64,000 nucleotides of DNA, taken from CAYOWQ01 sp964407695. Its GTDB lineage: Bacteria; Planctomycetota; Phycisphaerae; Phycisphaerales; SM1A02. Numbering within the stretch: the first letter of the stretch is position 1; each line of letters begins with the position of its first letter. Where the stretch lies: assembly GCA_964407695.1 (NCBI GenBank), contig CAYOWQ010000001.1, positions 62,001-126,000 on the forward strand, in the 5' to 3' direction. The position numbers and the translations under genes were made by a program. The notes beneath the pieces were generated by a model. The model was given only the letters and a program-made list of their open reading frames with translations, did no database searches and was not told where the DNA came from. Positions 8,454 through 16,600 of this stretch are shown piece after piece.

Positions 8454-9110
8454 TCACATCAACCTCTTCCCCTTCCCATCCAGCGCCTCCACCTCCAGCT
8501 TCGACACCGCTCCCGCGTCATACTCCTCCCGCACCATCGTCCATACGCTCGCCCCCGGGTGCGATCCGTCCGCCAGCGTCAGCCGCGAACGCAGCGTCGC
8601 CTCAAACACGTATCCCAGCCTCTTCGGCACCGCACCGCTGTTCACGTTCTTCGGCGCGTGCAGAATGTCCACCCGGTGCACGCCATGCACCTCAAACGCC
8701 ACCCGCGTCAGCGCCCCCGCGATCTCCGTCGCGTACCCCCGCTGCACATGATCCCGATGCACCCAGTACCCGATCTCCAGCGCCCCAGCGCCTCCGCGCG
8801 GGTGCAGCCCCGTACCCCCGACCAGCGCCCCGCCCTGTCGAAGCCACACCCCGTAGATCACATTCAGACCCAGGTCCATGTCCGCCCGGAACTTCCGCAG
8901 CCGCTGGTACACCGATTCCACATCGTGCGGGTCGTTGATCCATGGCATCCATGGCCGCAGATGATCCGCGCACGACAGGATCGCCTTCGACAACGGCTCC
9001 GCATCCGAAAGATCCCAACAGCGCATCTCCAGCCGTTTCGAGCGAACCACATACGCCGGACCGCTCGCGGGCTCCGGCGACACGGAATAACTTGGTGCGT
9101 GTGGCCTCAT
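8454..9110 (-). CDS. GNAT acetyltransferase, RimJ/RimL type
   Basis: The 218-aa protein has the RimJ/RimL layout. It begins with RSKRLEMRCWDLSDAE, then HLRPWMPWIND. The acetyl-CoA region follows, EIGYWVHRDHVQRGYATEI (about residues 129-147), and the closing NVNSGAVPKRLGYVFEA is the usual N-x-x-S-x-x-x-x-x-x-LG(F/Y) pattern. It probably N-acetylates a protein terminus or a small amine; the substrate cannot be told. It is divergent from the CBS gene, with only 23 bases between the starts. Confidence 0.85.
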   Translation of the reverse strand: MRPHAPSYSVSPEPASGPAYVVRSKRLEMRCWDLSDAEPLSKAILSCADHLRPWMPWINDPHDVESVYQRLRKFRADMDLGLNVIYGVWLRQGGALVGGTGLHPRGGAGALEIGYWVHRDHVQRGYATEIAGALTRVAFEVHGVHRVDILHAPKNVNSGAVPKRLGYVFEATLRSRLTLADGSHPGASVWTMVREEYDAGAVSKLEVEALDGKGKRLM

Positions 9111-9133
9111 ACGCCGGTAGGCTATTGAATTCC

Positions 9134-9862
9134 ATGACCGAACGCGAACGCATCGACCGCTTCGAAGCCGCCTACAACCGCATTGATAAGGAGCTTGGCC
9201 AGATCATCGGCGACGCTCCCGAGAGTCGCCATGGTTTCGCCGCCCGCGTGCGCATCGCCTCCCACAAGCGCCGACGCCTCTCCCGCTTCACCGACTTCCT
9301 TCTTGAAATCGGCGAGCTGCGCAATGCCCTCATTCATTCCCGCACCGATGTCGATCGATATCTCGCCGTCCCCTCCGAAGAAACCGTCGCCGAACTCGAG
9401 TTCATCAGCAACACCATCACCGCACCGCCCAGCGTGTCGTCGAAGTTCACCTGCCGCGTCGTCAAACTTCACGCCGATCAACCCATCTCCGATGCCTGGG
9501 AACTGATCCGAAAGGATGGCTACTCGCGCTACCCCGTCTACGACCACGGCCGGTTCCTCGGCCTGCTCACCGCCAACGGCTTCACCCGCTGGTGCGCTGC
9601 TCACGTGCGCAACGACCGTCTCGATGCCGACCTCTCCAAGGTGCTCGTCTCCGACGTGCTCGAGGCGGATCATCGCCGCGACGCCGTCACGTTCATCGCC
9701 GCCGACGCCGCCATCGACGACGCCGCCCTCCTCTTCGCCGACAATCCCCGCCTCGAATCGATCCTCATCACCCAGCACGGCCGGCCCGACGAATCACCCC
9801 TCGGCATCATCTCCGGCGGCGACATGGCCGCCGCCCTCCAGTCCAACAGCAACCATCACTGA
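9134..9862 (+). CDS. CBS-domain protein
   Basis: The 242-aa product has an N-terminal helical region of about 90 residues (RIDRFEAAYNRIDKELGQII...ELRNALIHS). A pair of CBS motifs follows. The first is VVKLHADQPISDAWELI...YSRYPVYDHGRFLGLLTANG (about 107-147); the second is TFIAADAAIDDAALLF...ESILITQHG (about 184-217). CBS pairs bind adenine nucleotides and act as energy sensors. The helical half, with its IHSR stretch, resembles HEPN-like helical domains only loosely. The ATG at 9134 is chosen because the frame before it overlaps the divergent acetyltransferase. Confidence 0.8.
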   Translation: MTERERIDRFEAAYNRIDKELGQIIGDAPESRHGFAARVRIASHKRRRLSRFTDFLLEIGELRNALIHSRTDVDRYLAVPSEETVAELEFISNTITAPPSVSSKFTCRVVKLHADQPISDAWELIRKDGYSRYPVYDHGRFLGLLTANGFTRWCAAHVRNDRLDADLSKVLVSDVLEADHRRDAVTFIAADAAIDDAALLFADNPRLESILITQHGRPDESPLGIISGGDMAAALQSNSNHH

Positions 9863-9903
9863 CCACCGCGACGTCCTCGTAGGGCAGGTCGCGCACTGAT
9901 TCG

Positions 9904-10115
9904 CTGGGTGCCACACACCATCCCGCCAGGGTGGTGTGTGCGAGCGTGACAATACTCCGATCACCGGAAGGCCCGTAGGGTCTGCTGTGCTGGGTGCCAC
10001 ACACCATCGCGCCAGCGTGGTGTGTGCGAGCGCCGCAAACCGCCCGTCGTCAAGGCATGCCCGCACCGCGGACCGCTTGTCTGAAGCCGGACCTGACCAA
10101 CGGGAAGGTCCGGAT
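9904..10115. repeat. Mosaic intergenic repeats (modules C, C, A, B)
   Basis: Two copies of a palindromic module C start at about 9904 and 9988. The core CACACACCATCGCGCCAGCG is followed by the complementary arm TGGTGTGTG. Next comes module A (GCGGACCGCTTGTCTG, about 10065-10081), then module B (GAAGCCGGACCTGACCAACG, from about 10083 to about 10112). The same modules recur at 11.6, 12.1, 15.7 and 16.4 kb, often in the other orientation. Confidence 0.85.
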
Positions 10116-10127
10116 CAGCGCTGCGTA

Positions 10128-10964
10128 ATGCATTGCATTGAATCATGTGTTCCCACGTTCGGACGATTAGACGTTCCTACTTCGCCCTTACTCATCGAAG
10201 ATACTCTTCCCTTGGCTGCGAATCGCCAATCCCGTTGGACCCGGCGAGTCATCGTCTCGCTGGTCATTGGATTCATCGCCAACGCGGGAGTCGTGGTGTA
10301 TCTGTCATATGTCGAGCCTGATGCGGCCGGCTCAGTTCAACGTTTCTTTCGCGAAACAAATGGCAGTATCGAACTTTGGATTCGCACCCACACACTGGGG
10401 AACTCGGCCTATCTTCGATGGAGTCCCGACTTACGCCCTACTGTTGCCCGCAAGCCGGACTATGGCGTCGATCTCCCCGCATGGGTTGATTCGCACTCGG
10501 ATGAGCACACACTCCTGCTTCAACGGAGAGGTTGGCCCATGGAGTGCGTATGGTGCAAGGTCCTCCGTGATCCATCGAATGGCAAGCACACGGTGCGCGG
10601 AGGGATCGTGGCGCCTCCCAATTGGTTCTTTGGCCTTGAATCAAGGCAGACGCTGCTCTACTTCCCGGTTCTTTCGGGATTGATCCTCAACACACTCTTC
10701 TATGGCACGATTTGTTGCAGTCTCCTCTGGCTCCTGGCCTCGGCAAACCGACAACTAGAACGGTGGAAGCACTCGCAGCGCCGCCGCCGAAACCGCTGCA
10801 TCCAATGCGACTACGTCCGCACCGGCCTTGCTGATTCCGCTCAACCCTGCCCCGAATGCGGCCACTCACCCGTAGGATCCACACCGCGGACCGTGCTGTC
10901 TTCCGCTGAGGAAGCGTCACGAGCGACGACGCCGCGCCGTTCAACCCGTCCTCCAATGCCGTGA
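10128..10964 (+). CDS. GWPxxC/zinc-ribbon membrane protein, copy 1
   Basis: The product is 278 aa from the ATG at 10128; the frame is open further upstream but runs through repeat DNA. A membrane segment (RRVIVSLVIGFIANAGVVVY, about 38-57) is followed by an external domain with LPAWVDSHSDEH and RGWPMECVWCKV. A second membrane segment follows (PVLSGLILNTLFYGTICCSL), then a basic RRRRNR stretch and a C-terminal zinc ribbon, CIQCDYVRTGLADSAQPCPE plus CG. The next gene is a paralogue overlapping by 4 bases (GTGA). The last 30 or so residues after the ribbon are low-complexity and partly read repeat sequence. Function unknown. Confidence 0.75.
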   Translation: MHCIESCVPTFGRLDVPTSPLLIEDTLPLAANRQSRWTRRVIVSLVIGFIANAGVVVYLSYVEPDAAGSVQRFFRETNGSIELWIRTHTLGNSAYLRWSPDLRPTVARKPDYGVDLPAWVDSHSDEHTLLLQRRGWPMECVWCKVLRDPSNGKHTVRGGIVAPPNWFFGLESRQTLLYFPVLSGLILNTLFYGTICCSLLWLLASANRQLERWKHSQRRRRNRCIQCDYVRTGLADSAQPCPECGHSPVGSTPRTVLSSAEEASRATTPRRSTRPPMP

Positions 10965-11662
10965 GACGTAAACGCCCATCAAGTTGGTGTCCACGAATGC
11001 TCGTCGCGATGATGATCGGCTTCGTCGTCAATGCGGGGGTAGTAACGTATTTGTCTGACTCTGAATTGACGGACGGCTGCGAAACTCGACTCATTGTTCG
11101 TCATGTACAGACAGGTACAGATGCCTTGTATCGCTACTGCTGGCCGGGCAGAACGAGGTATGTTTCGTTCCAGATACCGGATTATCCACCGCCCTCAAAC
11201 AGCAGCAAGGAGTACATCGGGTTACCCTCATGGGTAGAGTCATTTTCGACGGATGAGGAATTCCTTCTCCACAGTAGCGGCTGGCCTTTCGAATGTGCGT
11301 GGTTTGAATGGCGCTTGCCAGACTCTTATGGCTGGATAATGAAAGGCGGTTGGTGGCTGGAATCCGGCTGGCTTCTCGGGATAGGCGATGAAAAGTGCAT
11401 CCCATACGGCCCCATCTGGCTCGGCCTCACCGCCAACACATTTTTTTACGCCGCGACGGCGTTCCCGATGCTCTGGCTTGCCGGCGCCTGCAGGCGAAGG
11501 CTGCGACATAGGCGTCGCCGTCGCCGCAACCGCTGTATCCACTGCAACTACGACCGCACCGGCCTTGCTGATCCCACCCAACCCTGCCCCGAATGCGGCC
11601 ACTCACCCGTAGGGTCCGCTGTGCGGACCGCTTGTCCGGATCGAGCCTCACTCCGCGCCTGA
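10961..11662 (+). CDS. GWPxxC/zinc-ribbon membrane protein, copy 2
   Basis: The 233-aa product starts at a GTG overlapping the stop of copy 1, so the two are translationally coupled. It has the same architecture: a membrane segment (PRMLVAMMIGFVVNAGVVTY), an external LPSWVESFSTDEEF, SGWPFECAWFEW, and a second segment starting PIWLGLTANTFFYAATAFPM. The zinc ribbon is CIHCNYDRTG...PCPECGHS. The two copies match over nearly the full length, so they arose by tandem duplication. The final 18 residues are encoded by the mosaic repeat at 11601-11645. Confidence 0.75.
   Translation: MRRKRPSSWCPRMLVAMMIGFVVNAGVVTYLSDSELTDGCETRLIVRHVQTGTDALYRYCWPGRTRYVSFQIPDYPPPSNSSKEYIGLPSWVESFSTDEEFLLHSSGWPFECAWFEWRLPDSYGWIMKGGWWLESGWLLGIGDEKCIPYGPIWLGLTANTFFYAATAFPMLWLAGACRRRLRHRRRRRRNRCIHCNYDRTGLADPTQPCPECGHSPVGSAVRTACPDRASLRA
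11601..11645 (+). repeat. Mosaic repeat module A overlapping a gene end
   Basis: GTAGGGTCCGCTGTGCGGAC followed by CGCTTGTCCGG is the plus-strand reverse of the module seen at 16371-16401. GTCCGC-TGT-GCGGAC is a perfect palindrome. The repeat forms the last codons of the preceding gene. Confidence 0.8.
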
Positions 11663-11887
11663 CCCCGGGTGTCGGACCCCCGTCCGCTCCTTTGGACGTT
11701 TCCTCCTCCCGCCACGGCCAACCCCAACAACCATGAGCCGATTTCGGGCGCACCGCGTTCGATCCCATTCGAGAAATTCCAAAACAAAATGTCGCGCTCT
11801 CGCCCGCTGAAAACCGCAATCGGCGCAGAATTCTCCGCGCCATAGGCCGATTCCTGTGGCGCGCCTGTCGAATTTCGCCCAAAGGGT

Positions 11888-12442
11888 ATGAACCCACAAC
11901 TCGACGCCATCCTCGCCCTTCAGCAACAAGCCATCGAAACCCTCTCTCGCCTCCTCGTCGGCAGGCCGCTCACCGACGACGCCCCCAAACCCGAAGATCA
12001 TCGCATCCGCGAAACCGCCCGCCGATCCGCAACCGACATCCTCCGCATCACCACCCGCGCCTTCGCCGCCCCCAAGCGCCAATCCCCATCACGGACCGCC
12101 TGTCCTGAAGCCGGACCTGACCAACGGGAAAATCTCGCTGGGTCCGCGCTGCGGTCCGCTTGTCTGGCAACCGAACCTGACCAACGGGAGAGTCCGGGTC
12201 GAGTCCGATGCCCTGCCCACGATCTCCCCCCATCGCAACCTCAAAATCCCACCGTTGCCGCCAGCCCACCACCCAACCTTCCGTCTCCCATACCCGGCAT
12301 GTCCCGCGCAGCCGCGGAATCCCTTCGCAATCATCCCGCACGCTCTCTCCCCCCCGTTCGCCAGACGCTCCTCCCCGACCGCAAAACACCTCAATCATCA
12401 AGCAGCTTTAACTCATCCCGCAGGATCGCGGCCAGTTCATAG
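11888..12442 (+). CDS. Hypothetical protein with repeat-derived tail
   Basis: The 184-aa frame starts MNPQLDAILALQQQAIETLS, a plausible amphipathic helical start, and looks coding to about residue 66 (ILRITTRAFAAPK). From residue 67 it reads two copies of the mosaic repeat (EAGPDQREN, TEPDQRES) and then Pro/Ser-rich low-complexity sequence. The last 52 bases overlap the convergent UVR-motif gene. AAGGG lies just before the ATG, but too close to be ideal. It is a real small gene only if the N-terminal part is conserved elsewhere. No family recognised. Confidence 0.4.
   Translation: MNPQLDAILALQQQAIETLSRLLVGRPLTDDAPKPEDHRIRETARRSATDILRITTRAFAAPKRQSPSRTACPEAGPDQRENLAGSALRSACLATEPDQRESPGRVRCPAHDLPPSQPQNPTVAASPPPNLPSPIPGMSRAAAESLRNHPARSLPPVRQTLLPDRKTPQSSSSFNSSRRIAASS
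12090..12215. repeat. Two copies of mosaic repeat modules A and B
   Basis: GAAGCCGGACCTGACCAACG (from about 12109) and CAACCGAACCTGACCAACGG (from about 12167) are two B modules. Each is preceded by an A-type GTCCGC/GCGGTCCGCTTGTC segment. They lie within the reading frame at 11888-12442. Confidence 0.8.
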
Positions 12443-13155
12443 TTCTCCGCCAAGATTGCCGCCTTCAGCCGCTCCTGCAATTCCATCTTCTGGCTCACCG
12501 GCAGCTTCGGCACCAGCATCTCGCGCATCCCGCGAAGCAGTTGCACTTCGTTGGCCTGGTCGAATCGATCGCCCGCGCCAATCTCGTCCATCGCCGCGCG
12601 AATCTCATCAAGCCCTGCGTCAATGCTTGCCAGCGCGCTCTTCACCTCGCCCGCCGCCACCCATTTCGACGCCTCCGCCCGCGTGCGCATCATCGTGATA
12701 TACGGCCGAAACTGTTCCAGCACGCCTCGATCCTGCTCGGTGGAAGCATGATCCCGACACAGGTCCAGGACCTCCAGGTTCCGCCGCGTGTCGCGGATCA
12801 CGCCGTCGAAGTTCTCAAGCACAAACAGGCCGACGTATCGGTGGTAATACTGCACGGCCTCGTCGCGCAACGCGGCGCACTCTTCCTCCGTCAGGACGAA
12901 TCCCTCCGCCCGCCCGGTCTTGCGCGAATACTCCACAAGTCGCGATCGGTGATAGTGCAGCAGCGATTCGTGCCCGTGCGGCGTCTGCCCGTCGGGCCGG
13001 CCCGTCATTTCCAGTTGCAGGACCCCGAGCTCCAGTCGGATCTGCATCTTCGGCGTTCCATCCTTGCCGGGCACGGAACGAACGTTGATTCGCCCCTGCT
13101 GGAAAGGCCAGCTTTTCAGCAGATCTGTTAGGTCGTCAGGTGAGTTTTCGCTCAT
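12391..13155 (-). CDS. UvrB/UvrC-motif protein
   Basis: The 254-aa product ends in a UVR motif (QERLKAAILAENYELAAILR, about 229-248), the short helical hairpin through which UvrB and UvrC touch. The rest carries no nuclease or helicase motif. The N-terminal third has RLELGVLQLEMTGRPDG and the middle is helical. UVR-only proteins also occur beside clpC and mcsA as adaptors (McsA type), but the McsA Cys clusters are missing here. It is a cytoplasmic protein of unknown role, divergent from the sigma-factor gene across 387 bases. Confidence 0.8.
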   Translation of the reverse strand: MSENSPDDLTDLLKSWPFQQGRINVRSVPGKDGTPKMQIRLELGVLQLEMTGRPDGQTPHGHESLLHYHRSRLVEYSRKTGRAEGFVLTEEECAALRDEAVQYYHRYVGLFVLENFDGVIRDTRRNLEVLDLCRDHASTEQDRGVLEQFRPYITMMRTRAEASKWVAAGEVKSALASIDAGLDEIRAAMDEIGAGDRFDQANEVQLLRGMREMLVPKLPVSQKMELQERLKAAILAENYELAAILRDELKLLDD

Positions 13156-13542
13156 GGTCGTGAATTAGAGTTCGGGTGATGAGGTCTAGAATAGATCAGA
13201 ACGCCCATCATTCCCCCTTCTTATCGGTACTGGCATGTCGGTCGTCAATCCTGCGGGCTGGTTCAATCAAAGATGAACACCCTATCTCAAGCGATCGGAA
13301 TATCCCGCCGAATCAATCGGTTGGAACCTCGTCGGATCGCGGCTTAGACTTTTTGCTGGAGGGCATGTGGCGCGGATTGAGGTGAAATTGCCGGACTTGG
13401 GTGAAACCACCCCACGCTCCGCTGCGGATGGATTCCCAGCGGAAATCGGAAGTCTTTGCGGCACAAGGCCTTGCGGTCGATCCCCGCAACCCCCCGACAC
13501 CCGTCGGTGCCAACGAACCACTTTGGATCGCCACGCCTGAAT
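13156..13542. other. Intergenic region upstream of the sigma factor
   Basis: The 387 bases between two divergent genes must hold both promoters. No gene, hairpin or strong sigma-70 box was identified with confidence. Short open frames here have no protein-like composition. Confidence 0.5.
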
Positions 13543-14445
13543 ATGGCCCGCAGCCCCGCACAATCCGACCTCCAGCACTACCTGCGCCAGATCAACGAGG
13601 TGCCCTTGTTGACCGCCGAGCAGGAGAAGGAACTCGGCTGGCGCGTCATCAACGATAATGACAGCGAGGCCAAGGAGCTCATGATCCGAGCCAACCTGCG
13701 GCTCGTCGTCTCGATCAGCAAGAACTACGTCCATCGCGGCCTGCCCCTTGCCGACCTCATCAACGAGGGCAACATCGGCCTCATCCGCGCGGTTGAAGGG
13801 TTCGACCCCGCACAGGGCGCCCGATTCTCCACCTACGCATCCTGGTGGATCAAGCAGGCCATCAAGCGCACCCTCATCAACGCCATTCAGCCGATCCACA
13901 TCCCGGCCTACATGGTCGAACTGATCGCCAAATGGAAGGAAGCGTCGCGCCGGCTCGAGGATGAGATCGGCCGCCCGCCCACCATGCCCGAGCTGGCCCG
14001 CGCGATGAAGATCCCCTTGAAGAAGGTGCAGATCATCCGCAGGGCGGTCAAGGCGCTGCACAGCCCCGGCCACGCGCCCACCGGTGAGGATGGCGAGAGC
14101 ATCGATTTCAACGACCTCTTCGAGGACTTCCGCCACGGCAAGCCCGACGAGTGCATCGCCCAGTCGGAAGAGTTCAAGCTCATCATGCGCCTGCTCGACG
14201 CGATCGACGAGCGCGATGCCCGAGTGCTCAAGCTCCGCTTCGGCCTCGAGGGTCAGGAACCTCTCACCCTGAAACAGATCGGCCGCGAAGTGGGCCTCAC
14301 CCGAGAGCGCGTGCGCCAGATCGAAGTCGATGCCCTGCGCAAACTGCAGACGCAGTTGCTTGACGATCGCCCCAGCCGCTTCCTCGAGGAAGGCTGCAAG
14401 CAGACGCCGCCCAAGCGCCGATCTTCCCGGGCGAAATCAGCCTGA
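13543..14445 (+). CDS. RNA polymerase sigma-70 factor, RpoD/SigA type
   Basis: The 300-aa product starts MARSPAQSDLQHYLRQINEV, which is region 1.2. Region 2 follows: DLINEGNIGLIRAVEGFD, then RFSTYASWWIKQAIKRTL for -10 recognition and melting. Region 3 begins IHIPAYMVELIAKW and GRPPTMPELARAM. Region 4.2 is PLTLKQIGREVGLTRERVRQ, the -35 helix-turn-helix. It lacks the acidic region 1.1 of primary sigmas, and at 300 aa it is closer to secondary group 1/2 factors such as those used by cyanobacteria and planctomycetes. The start at 13543 is preferred to an in-frame ATG at 13456, which adds non-conserved sequence. Confidence 0.9.
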   Translation: MARSPAQSDLQHYLRQINEVPLLTAEQEKELGWRVINDNDSEAKELMIRANLRLVVSISKNYVHRGLPLADLINEGNIGLIRAVEGFDPAQGARFSTYASWWIKQAIKRTLINAIQPIHIPAYMVELIAKWKEASRRLEDEIGRPPTMPELARAMKIPLKKVQIIRRAVKALHSPGHAPTGEDGESIDFNDLFEDFRHGKPDECIAQSEEFKLIMRLLDAIDERDARVLKLRFGLEGQEPLTLKQIGREVGLTRERVRQIEVDALRKLQTQLLDDRPSRFLEEGCKQTPPKRRSSRAKSA

Positions 14446-14494
14446 GTGGACTCAATCTGCCCTCCTCGAAGCCGCCGGACGATGAGCCTCCGAC

Positions 14495-15568
14495 TCAAGG
14501 CCTGGATGTCGCCGCCACGGGTGATGGGTGCACCGTTGACCTGGGACTCATGGACCCCGCTGCGTGGGCCCGGGAAGACTCCATGATCCGCTCGGCGGTG
14601 CGCACGGCCGCGAATCCCGCCTCGGCATCAACCTCCGGCCGCGATCCGGTTCGAACCGCCCGAAGGAAATCCTCGAGCTGGAGGCGCAGCGGCTCGCCCT
14701 CGCCGACCTGAAGTTCATCGACACTGACCAGGTCGAGATAGTTGAGACTGGAAAGATCTTCGCCATCACGGAGTCGGCGGCGGACATCATCAAGCGCTGC
14801 GGCATTGGCGGTCTTGCGGACGACGGTGCCCGTGCGGGCCACGAAATCCGCAGAGACGTAGGCGTCCTCAGAGATCACCCGGATCTTGCGCTCGGTCTTC
14901 AGCGCGAGCCGGCTGGCGGTGACATTGGCGACGCAGCCGGGGGTGCGGTCATTGTGGAACACCAGCCGGGCATTGCACACATCTTCGGCGTCGGAGAGCA
15001 CGCTGACGGCGCTGGCATGGATTTCAGTCGGCTCGGACCCGGTGAGCATGAGCAGCACGTCGAGGTCGTGAATCATCATGTCGAGCACCACACTGACATC
15101 GACGGAGCGGAAGGTCATGGGGCTGATGCGATCCATCTCGACAAAGCGCGGGCGCAGGTTGAGCGCCCGGATGGCGAGCATGACCGGGTCGTAGCGCACG
15201 ACATGGCCGACCTGCAATACCGCGCCGGTGCGCTGGGCGAGGGCGGCGATCAACTCGGCCTCGCGCACGTTGGGGGCCAGAGGTTTTTCGATCAGGCAGG
15301 CGACGCCGGCGGAGAGCAGCGGCTCGGCCGCAGCGCGGTGGTGGATGGTGGGCGTGGCGATGGTGACGGCGTCCACGCCGGCGGCGAGGAGCTGATCGAC
15401 GGAGTCGTAGCCGCGGCCGCCATACTGCTCGACGATGGTGTTGCGGCGGGCGGGGTCGGCATCGACGACGCCGACAAGGTCAGCGCCTTCGATCTGGGTG
15501 TAGAGACGGGCGTGATGTCGGCCCATGCGGCCGACGCCGACGACGCCGCAGCGGAGAGTGGAGGTCAT
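14495..15568 (-). CDS. Gfo/Idh/MocA-family NAD(P)-dependent oxidoreductase
   Basis: The 357-aa product begins MTSTLRCGVVGVGRMGRHHA with the N-terminal Rossmann GxGxxG. The catalytic-lysine motif EKPLAP follows near residue 98. The region with VVLDMMIHDLDVLLMLTGSE is the substrate-domain HDxD typical of dehydrogenases that act on sugars, inositol or nucleotide-sugars. ATG 15568 is preceded by GGAG. Its context (near kdsC and an LPS-export gene on the same strand) would fit UDP-sugar modification, but that is inference. The final 15-20 residues are low-complexity. Confidence 0.85.
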   Translation of the reverse strand: MTSTLRCGVVGVGRMGRHHARLYTQIEGADLVGVVDADPARRNTIVEQYGGRGYDSVDQLLAAGVDAVTIATPTIHHRAAAEPLLSAGVACLIEKPLAPNVREAELIAALAQRTGAVLQVGHVVRYDPVMLAIRALNLRPRFVEMDRISPMTFRSVDVSVVLDMMIHDLDVLLMLTGSEPTEIHASAVSVLSDAEDVCNARLVFHNDRTPGCVANVTASRLALKTERKIRVISEDAYVSADFVARTGTVVRKTANAAALDDVRRRLRDGEDLSSLNYLDLVSVDELQVGEGEPLRLQLEDFLRAVRTGSRPEVDAEAGFAAVRTAERIMESSRAHAAGSMSPRSTVHPSPVAATSRP

Positions 15569-15654
15569 GGGCACATGGTAGAGCGCGGGGCGAAGTGGGA
15601 AATATCCATCCATCCAAGCGTCTAAACGCCCAGATCATGGAACCGAGGCGTGGA

Positions 15655-15735
15655 GCCCGGCAATGAGCAGGACCTTCCCGTTGATCAGGTCCGGCTTCAG
15701 TCCGGCGGTCCGCGGTGCGGACCCCACGGGGCTCA
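15655..15735. repeat. Mosaic intergenic repeat, modules B and A
   Basis: GGACCTTCCCGTTGATCAGG (module B, about 15671-15690) is followed by TCCGGCTTCAGTCCGGCGGT and the palindrome GGTCCGCGGTGCGGACC (about 15707-15723). The orientation is opposite to the copies at 10 and 12 kb. It lies between the oxidoreductase start and the first cyclophilin stop. Confidence 0.8.
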
Positions 15736-15786
15736 ATGCATGGCACGCGAGGACGGGGCGCGCCATCGGCAGGATAGAACCCTGCC

Positions 15787-16296
15787 CTACGAGGTAGCGG
15801 TGGTGACCTTGGTCATGCGCGGGGGTTGGCCGACGGGTTTGCCGGAGCGGGAGTCGATGGGGACGGCGGCGATCTTGTTGACCACATCCATGCCGCTGGT
15901 GACCTTGCCGAAGGCGGTGTATTGCTTATCGAGGTGCTGGCACTTCTCGCGGGTGAGGCAGATGAAGAACTGCGAGCCTGCCGAGTCGGGGTCGGCGGAG
16001 CGGGCCATGCTGAGCACGCCGGGTTCATGTTTCTTGTCGTTGAACTCGGCTTTCACGTTCCAGCCTGGGCCGCCGGTGCCGTCGCCGCGAGGGCAGCCGC
16101 CCTGAATCACGAAACCGGGCAGGATTCGGTGGAAGGAGAGGTTGTCGTAGAAGCCTTCACCGGCGAGCTTGAGGAAATTTTCGCTGTGCTTGGGGGCGAC
16201 GTCGTTCCAGAGTTCAACGGTGATGTCGCCATGGGTGGTGGCGATGGTGGCGGTGGGGTAGGTCATGGGGGGAAGTGTAGGTGCGGCGGCCGTCAT
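15787..16296 (-). CDS. Peptidyl-prolyl cis-trans isomerase, cyclophilin type (cytoplasmic)
   Basis: This enzyme isomerises Xaa-Pro bonds during protein folding. The 169-aa product has no signal peptide and follows the bacterial cyclophilin pattern. It has TTHGDITVELWNDVAPKHSE, then the active site SFHRILPGFVIQGGCPRGDG with the catalytic Arg, then LSMARSADPDSAGSQFFICL. A second possible start is an ATG 10 codons downstream (16266). Mosaic repeats flank both ends. Confidence 0.93.
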   Translation of the reverse strand: MTAAAPTLPPMTYPTATIATTHGDITVELWNDVAPKHSENFLKLAGEGFYDNLSFHRILPGFVIQGGCPRGDGTGGPGWNVKAEFNDKKHEPGVLSMARSADPDSAGSQFFICLTREKCQHLDKQYTAFGKVTSGMDVVNKIAAVPIDSRSGKPVGQPPRMTKVTTATS

Positions 16297-16325
16297 GGGA
16301 ACAAGTCAGCAAGGATGAGGCGGGC

Positions 16326-16600
16326 GCCACATGTGATCCGGACCTTCCCGTTGGTCAGGTCCGGCTTCAAGACAAGCGGTCCGCACAGCGGACCCTACGA
16401 GTTAGCGGTTTGCGGCGCTTGCACACACCACGCTGGCGCGATGGTGTGTGGCACCCCGGCTTCATGACAAGCGGTCCGCACAGCGGACCCTACGAGTTAG
16501 CGGTTTGCGGTGCTTGCACACACCACGCTGGCGCGATGGTGTGTGGCACCCCGGCGTCATGACAAGCGGTCCGCACCGCGGACCCTACGAGACTGGTGAC
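16326..16600 (+). repeat. 95-nt tandem repeat made of modules A and C, with a B module
   Basis: After a module B (about 16337-16367), a 95-nt unit beginning GACAAGCGGTCCGCACAGCG starts at 16371, 16466 and 16561. That is exact 95-base spacing; the third copy is truncated after about 31 bases. Each full unit contains the A palindrome (GGTCCGCA...GCGGACC), TAGCGGTTTGCGG, and the C palindrome (CACACCACGCTGGCGCGATG, GTGTGTGG). Confidence 0.92.

Noticed and set aside
8225..8938. Long plus-strand frame through the 8-nt repeat (Ser/Leu/Val/Gln polymer)
   Set aside because: Its order comes from the tandem repeat and from antisense to the acetyltransferase; no start context or domain.
9904..10115. Insertion sequence ends
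   Set aside because: No transposase frame and no target-site duplication around the palindromes.
16371..16591. Possible CRISPR array at the 95-nt repeat
   Set aside because: Unit and intervening sequence repeat together, with no unique spacers and no cas genes nearby.
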